DNA from: Bacillota bacterium
GTDB taxonomy: Bacteria; Bacillota; Clostridia; Lachnospirales; Lachnospiraceae
DNA: 64,000 nucleotides
NCBI GenBank assembly: GCA_023437715.1
Contig: JAEZFK010000063.1
Coordinates: 1 to 64,000 of the forward strand
Direction: 5' to 3'
Made by a program: the position numbers and the translations under genes. This document shows, in pieces, positions 61,746 to 64,000 of this stretch. Each line of letters begins with the position of its first letter. Within the stretch, counting starts at the first letter, position 1. Below the pieces are notes generated by a model. It had not been told where the DNA came from and did not search any database. It worked only from the letters and a program-made list of their open reading frames with translations.

Positions 61746-61794
61746 ATATACAATAACAGATACAAACTAATGAAAAGCAAAAAAGGAGAGAAAA

Positions 61795-62430
61795 ATGGAT
61801 ATTGCAAAAATGATAGATCACACCATGTTAAAGGCAGATGCCTCATCAAAAATAATAAGAAGATACTGTTCGGAAGCGAAGGAACATGGATTTGCATCGG
61901 TTTGTGTGAATACCTGTCAGGTTCCCCTTGCGGCAGAGGAATTAAAAGGCAGCGGCGTGGCCGTATGCTGTGTGGTCGGCTTTCCTCTGGGTGCGATGCT
62001 GACTTCTGCCAAGGCCTTTGAAGCGTCTGCAGCGGTGGAGGCAGGAGCGGAAGAAGTGGATATGGTAATGAACATAGGCGCTATGAAGGATGGAAATTAT
62101 GATCTGGTCCGGGATGATATAAAGGCAGTAGTGAAGGCCTCTCAGGGAAGGACAGTGAAAGTTATTTTGGAAACCTGTCTTCTTACAAAGGAAGAAATCG
62201 TAAAGGCCTGTGAACTTTCGGTGGAGGCAGGAGCAGGTTTTGTAAAGACCTCCACAGGCTTTGGAACAGGCGGTGCGGCAGAAGAGGATGTGGCTTTGAT
62301 GAAGCAGACCGTAGGGAACAGAGCAAGGGTTAAGGCCAGCGGAGGAATCCGCACCCGGGAAGAGGCCCTTGCCATGATACAGGCCGGAGCCGACAGGATC
62401 GGAGCGGGCAATGGAATATTACTGCTGTAG
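61795..62430 (+). CDS. deoC: Deoxyribose-phosphate aldolase
   Basis: 211 aa. Splits 2-deoxyribose-5-phosphate to glyceraldehyde-3-phosphate and acetaldehyde. CVVGFPLGAM, VDMVMNIGAMKDG and FVKTSTGFG with the Schiff-base Lys, and VKASGGIRTREEA. AAAGGAG precedes ATG. Confidence 0.95.
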   Translation: MDIAKMIDHTMLKADASSKIIRRYCSEAKEHGFASVCVNTCQVPLAAEELKGSGVAVCCVVGFPLGAMLTSAKAFEASAAVEAGAEEVDMVMNIGAMKDGNYDLVRDDIKAVVKASQGRTVKVILETCLLTKEEIVKACELSVEAGAGFVKTSTGFGTGGAAEEDVALMKQTVGNRARVKASGGIRTREEALAMIQAGADRIGAGNGILLL

Positions 62431-62445
62431 GAGAAGGAGAAATAT

Positions 62446-63378
62446 ATGGGGAAGAAAGTAACAGTTTTTGGAAGCTTTGTAGTAGATCTGATGGGAAGAT
62501 GCCCCCATCTCCCGGTTCCCGGGGAAACCGTTAAGGGAAGCGTGTTCAAAATGGGGCCCGGAGGCAAGGGCTTTAACCAGGGGGTAGCCGCCCATAAGGC
62601 GGGAGCCGATGTGACTATGGTGACAAAGCTGGGGTACGATGCTTTTGCCGATGTAGCCATTGATACCATGAAAGAGCTTGGAATGGATACGGGGCGGCTG
62701 TTCCGCACCAGGGAGAGAGAGACAGGAAGCGCGCTGATCATGGTGGATGAAACCACCAGCCAGAATGAGATTGTGGTGATTCTTGGGGCCTGTGATACGA
62801 TTTCAGAGGAAGAGGTGGAATCTGTTTCCGATCTTTTGGACCAGTCAGAGTATCTTTTGACCCAGCTGGAGACAAATATTTCCTCAGTTGAAAAAATCGT
62901 GGACATGGCTTATGAAAAGGGAGTAAAGATCATTTTAAATACGGCTCCTGTGCAGCCGGTAAGCGATAGAGTCTTAAGCCGGGTGGAGCTGATCACTCCC
63001 AATGAAGTGGAGGCTGAAATACTGACCGGAATCCCTGTGGATGGAGAAGAAAATGCAGGGAAAGCGGCAGACTACTTTTTTGAAAAGGGCGTTAAGAACG
63101 TATTGATCACCATGGGCGGGAAAGGCGTTTTTCTGGCGACTCCCCAAAAGAGAGGGATGATCCCCGCTTACAGAGTAAATGCGATTGATACCACCGGAGC
63201 CGGAGACGCATTTAACGGCGGCCTGGCGGCAGCTCTGGCAGAGGGAAAGGACTTGTGGGAAGCGGCTTCATTTGCCAATGCCCTGGCTGCCATATCCGTG
63301 CAGAGAATCGGCACAACGCCGTCTATGCCTGACCGGGAAGAGATTGACGCATTTATAAAAGAGAGAGAGGGAAAATAA
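62446..63378 (+). CDS. rbsK: Ribokinase (PfkB family)
   Basis: 310 aa. Phosphorylates ribose or deoxyribose at O5. GPGGKGFNQGVAAHKAG near the N-terminus and the anion-hole/catalytic DTTGAGDAFNGG near 247-258. AGGAGAAGG precedes ATG. Its stop overlaps the rbsD start by one base. Paired with deoC, a deoxyribokinase role is possible. Confidence 0.92.
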   Translation: MGKKVTVFGSFVVDLMGRCPHLPVPGETVKGSVFKMGPGGKGFNQGVAAHKAGADVTMVTKLGYDAFADVAIDTMKELGMDTGRLFRTRERETGSALIMVDETTSQNEIVVILGACDTISEEEVESVSDLLDQSEYLLTQLETNISSVEKIVDMAYEKGVKIILNTAPVQPVSDRVLSRVELITPNEVEAEILTGIPVDGEENAGKAADYFFEKGVKNVLITMGGKGVFLATPQKRGMIPAYRVNAIDTTGAGDAFNGGLAAALAEGKDLWEAASFANALAAISVQRIGTTPSMPDREEIDAFIKEREGK

Positions 63379-63776
63379 TGTTAAAGACGGGAATTTTACA
63401 TCCGCAGCTGGCAAGAATTATGGCGGAGCTGCGGCATATGGATATGCTGGTGATCGGGGATGCAGGACTACCCATTCCGAAAGGGGTGGAACGGGTGGAT
63501 TTAGGCTGGAAGCCGGGAAGCCCTTCTTATCTGGAGGTGCTGGAGGAGATCGAAAAATATATGGTGACGGAAAAAGCCGTATTTGCAGAGGAAGCTCTTT
63601 CCGTAAGCCCTCAGCTCCACGAAAAGGCGCTGTCTCTTCTGCCGGAGGGCATTCCGGTAGAGTATATCCCCCATAAGGAATTAAAAAAGATGACGGAAAA
63701 TGCCAAAGCGATCATCCTGACCGGTGAATTTACCGGGTATACCAATGTGGTGCTGATTTCAGGCTGCGCATATTAG
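63378..63776 (+). CDS. rbsD: D-ribose pyranase
   Basis: 132 aa. Interconverts pyranose and furanose ribose so it can be phosphorylated. MLKTGILHPQLARIMAELRH with the active-site His, DAGLPIPKGVERVDLGWKPG, and the C-terminal TGEFTGYTNVVLISG. TAATG overlap with rbsK shows coupling. Confidence 0.93.
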   Translation: MLKTGILHPQLARIMAELRHMDMLVIGDAGLPIPKGVERVDLGWKPGSPSYLEVLEEIEKYMVTEKAVFAEEALSVSPQLHEKALSLLPEGIPVEYIPHKELKKMTENAKAIILTGEFTGYTNVVLISGCAY

Positions 63777-63801
63777 GAAGCAAAGGGGAAGTGGTGAATC
63801 T

Positions 63802-64000
63802 ATGGAAGGTGGGTTAATTTTAAAGCTGGAGTCAATTGTCAAGACGTTTCCCGGGGTGAAAGCTCTTGACGGAGTGCATCTGGAGATCATGGAAGGTGAG
63901 GTCCATGCCTTATGCGGAGAGAATGGGGCCGGGAAATCAACCTTAATGAAGATTATTGCAGGAGCCCAGCCATATACCTCCGGCGCCATGTATCTGGACG
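63802..64000 (+). CDS. rbsA: Sugar ABC transporter ATP-binding protein, N-terminal fragment
   Basis: First 66 codons only; cut by the window end. LESIVKTFPGVKALDGVHLE followed by Walker A GENGAGKSTLMKIIAG is typical of RbsA/MglA-type two-domain sugar ATPases. Follows rbsD by 25 nt with AGGGGAAG upstream. Expected permease and ribose-binding protein genes would be downstream. Confidence 0.88.
   Translation, partial: MEGGLILKLESIVKTFPGVKALDGVHLEIMEGEVHALCGENGAGKSTLMKIIAGAQPYTSGAMYLD

Noticed and set aside
1..64000. CRISPR arrays, tRNA/rRNA genes, prophage
   Set aside because: No regularly spaced repeats, no tRNA cloverleaf or rRNA sequence and no phage structural genes were seen on either strand.

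Overview
The window reads as the chromosome of a spore-forming, anaerobic Gram-positive of the Lachnospiraceae (Clostridia), most like the Lacrimispora/Enterocloster group. Supporting evidence: strong AGGAGG-type ribosome sites, T-box tRNA riboswitches, spoIIGA-sigE and sigG sporulation genes, an oxygen-sensitive NrdD/NrdG ribonucleotide reductase, NAD-malic enzyme, and the DUF5717/DUF5716/DUF4364 families that I associate with this family. Species cannot be named from the sequence alone. No rRNA, tRNA, CRISPR array or prophage was seen.

Layout. 1-121 is the end of an IS3-type element. 248-1792 is an amino-acid ABC permease/ATPase pair without its binding protein. 1848-3917 (minus) holds a small membrane protein, a DUF4364 protein and malic enzyme. 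4194-9813 is a three-gene operon (giant DUF5717 solenoid protein, a degenerate Hsp70-like DUF5716 protein, a TPR protein). 9814-12500 is an AT-richer accessory patch (MFS transporter, broken ribbon-helix-helix gene, Rpn-like nuclease). valS follows under a T-box leader. 15830-19845 is sporulation control (spoIIGA, sigE, inverted sigG) split by an ECF sigma/RsiV-like anti-sigma pair. 19958-25582 holds coaX, coaBC, prfC, a YqeY protein and a PepV-like dipeptidase. 25646-26745 (minus) pairs an ECF-transporter S component with a TudS-like desulfidase. 26847-29786 is metNIQ behind a Met/Cys-rich leader peptide and terminator. 29964-43542 is mostly housekeeping: nrdR, yqeG, aroQ, efp, rarA, argS, a SWI/SNF helicase, nrdD and nrdG. 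43733-52327 holds regulators and transport/metabolism genes (LytTR pair, YoaK, TetR plus iron alcohol dehydrogenase, MATE plus acetamidase, ilvE, AEC carrier). thrS has a second T-box and is followed by a DUF1540 gene. 55177-60422 is an AraC-type regulator divergent from an oxidoreductase trio. 60677-64000 is a LacI-controlled deoC-rbsK-rbsD-rbsA operon cut by the window end.

How parts work together. NrdR (31572) very likely represses nrdDG through NrdR boxes at 40790-40835. Spo0A probably switches on spoIIGA-sigE through a 0A box overlapping a promoter with 21-bp spacing. The ECF sigma factor has a self-type promoter. The LacI-type regulator has identical palindromes before its own gene and before deoC. 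valS and thrS share, besides T-boxes, an 80-nt structured repeat between the T-box terminator and the start codon.

Most interesting candidates: the Hsp70-like/solenoid/TPR operon at 4194-9813; the Met/Cys leader-peptide attenuator before metN; the T-box-linked repeat; and a sigma-G-like promoter placed so that it would remove one arm of a ribosome-site-masking hairpin in front of the DUF1540 gene.
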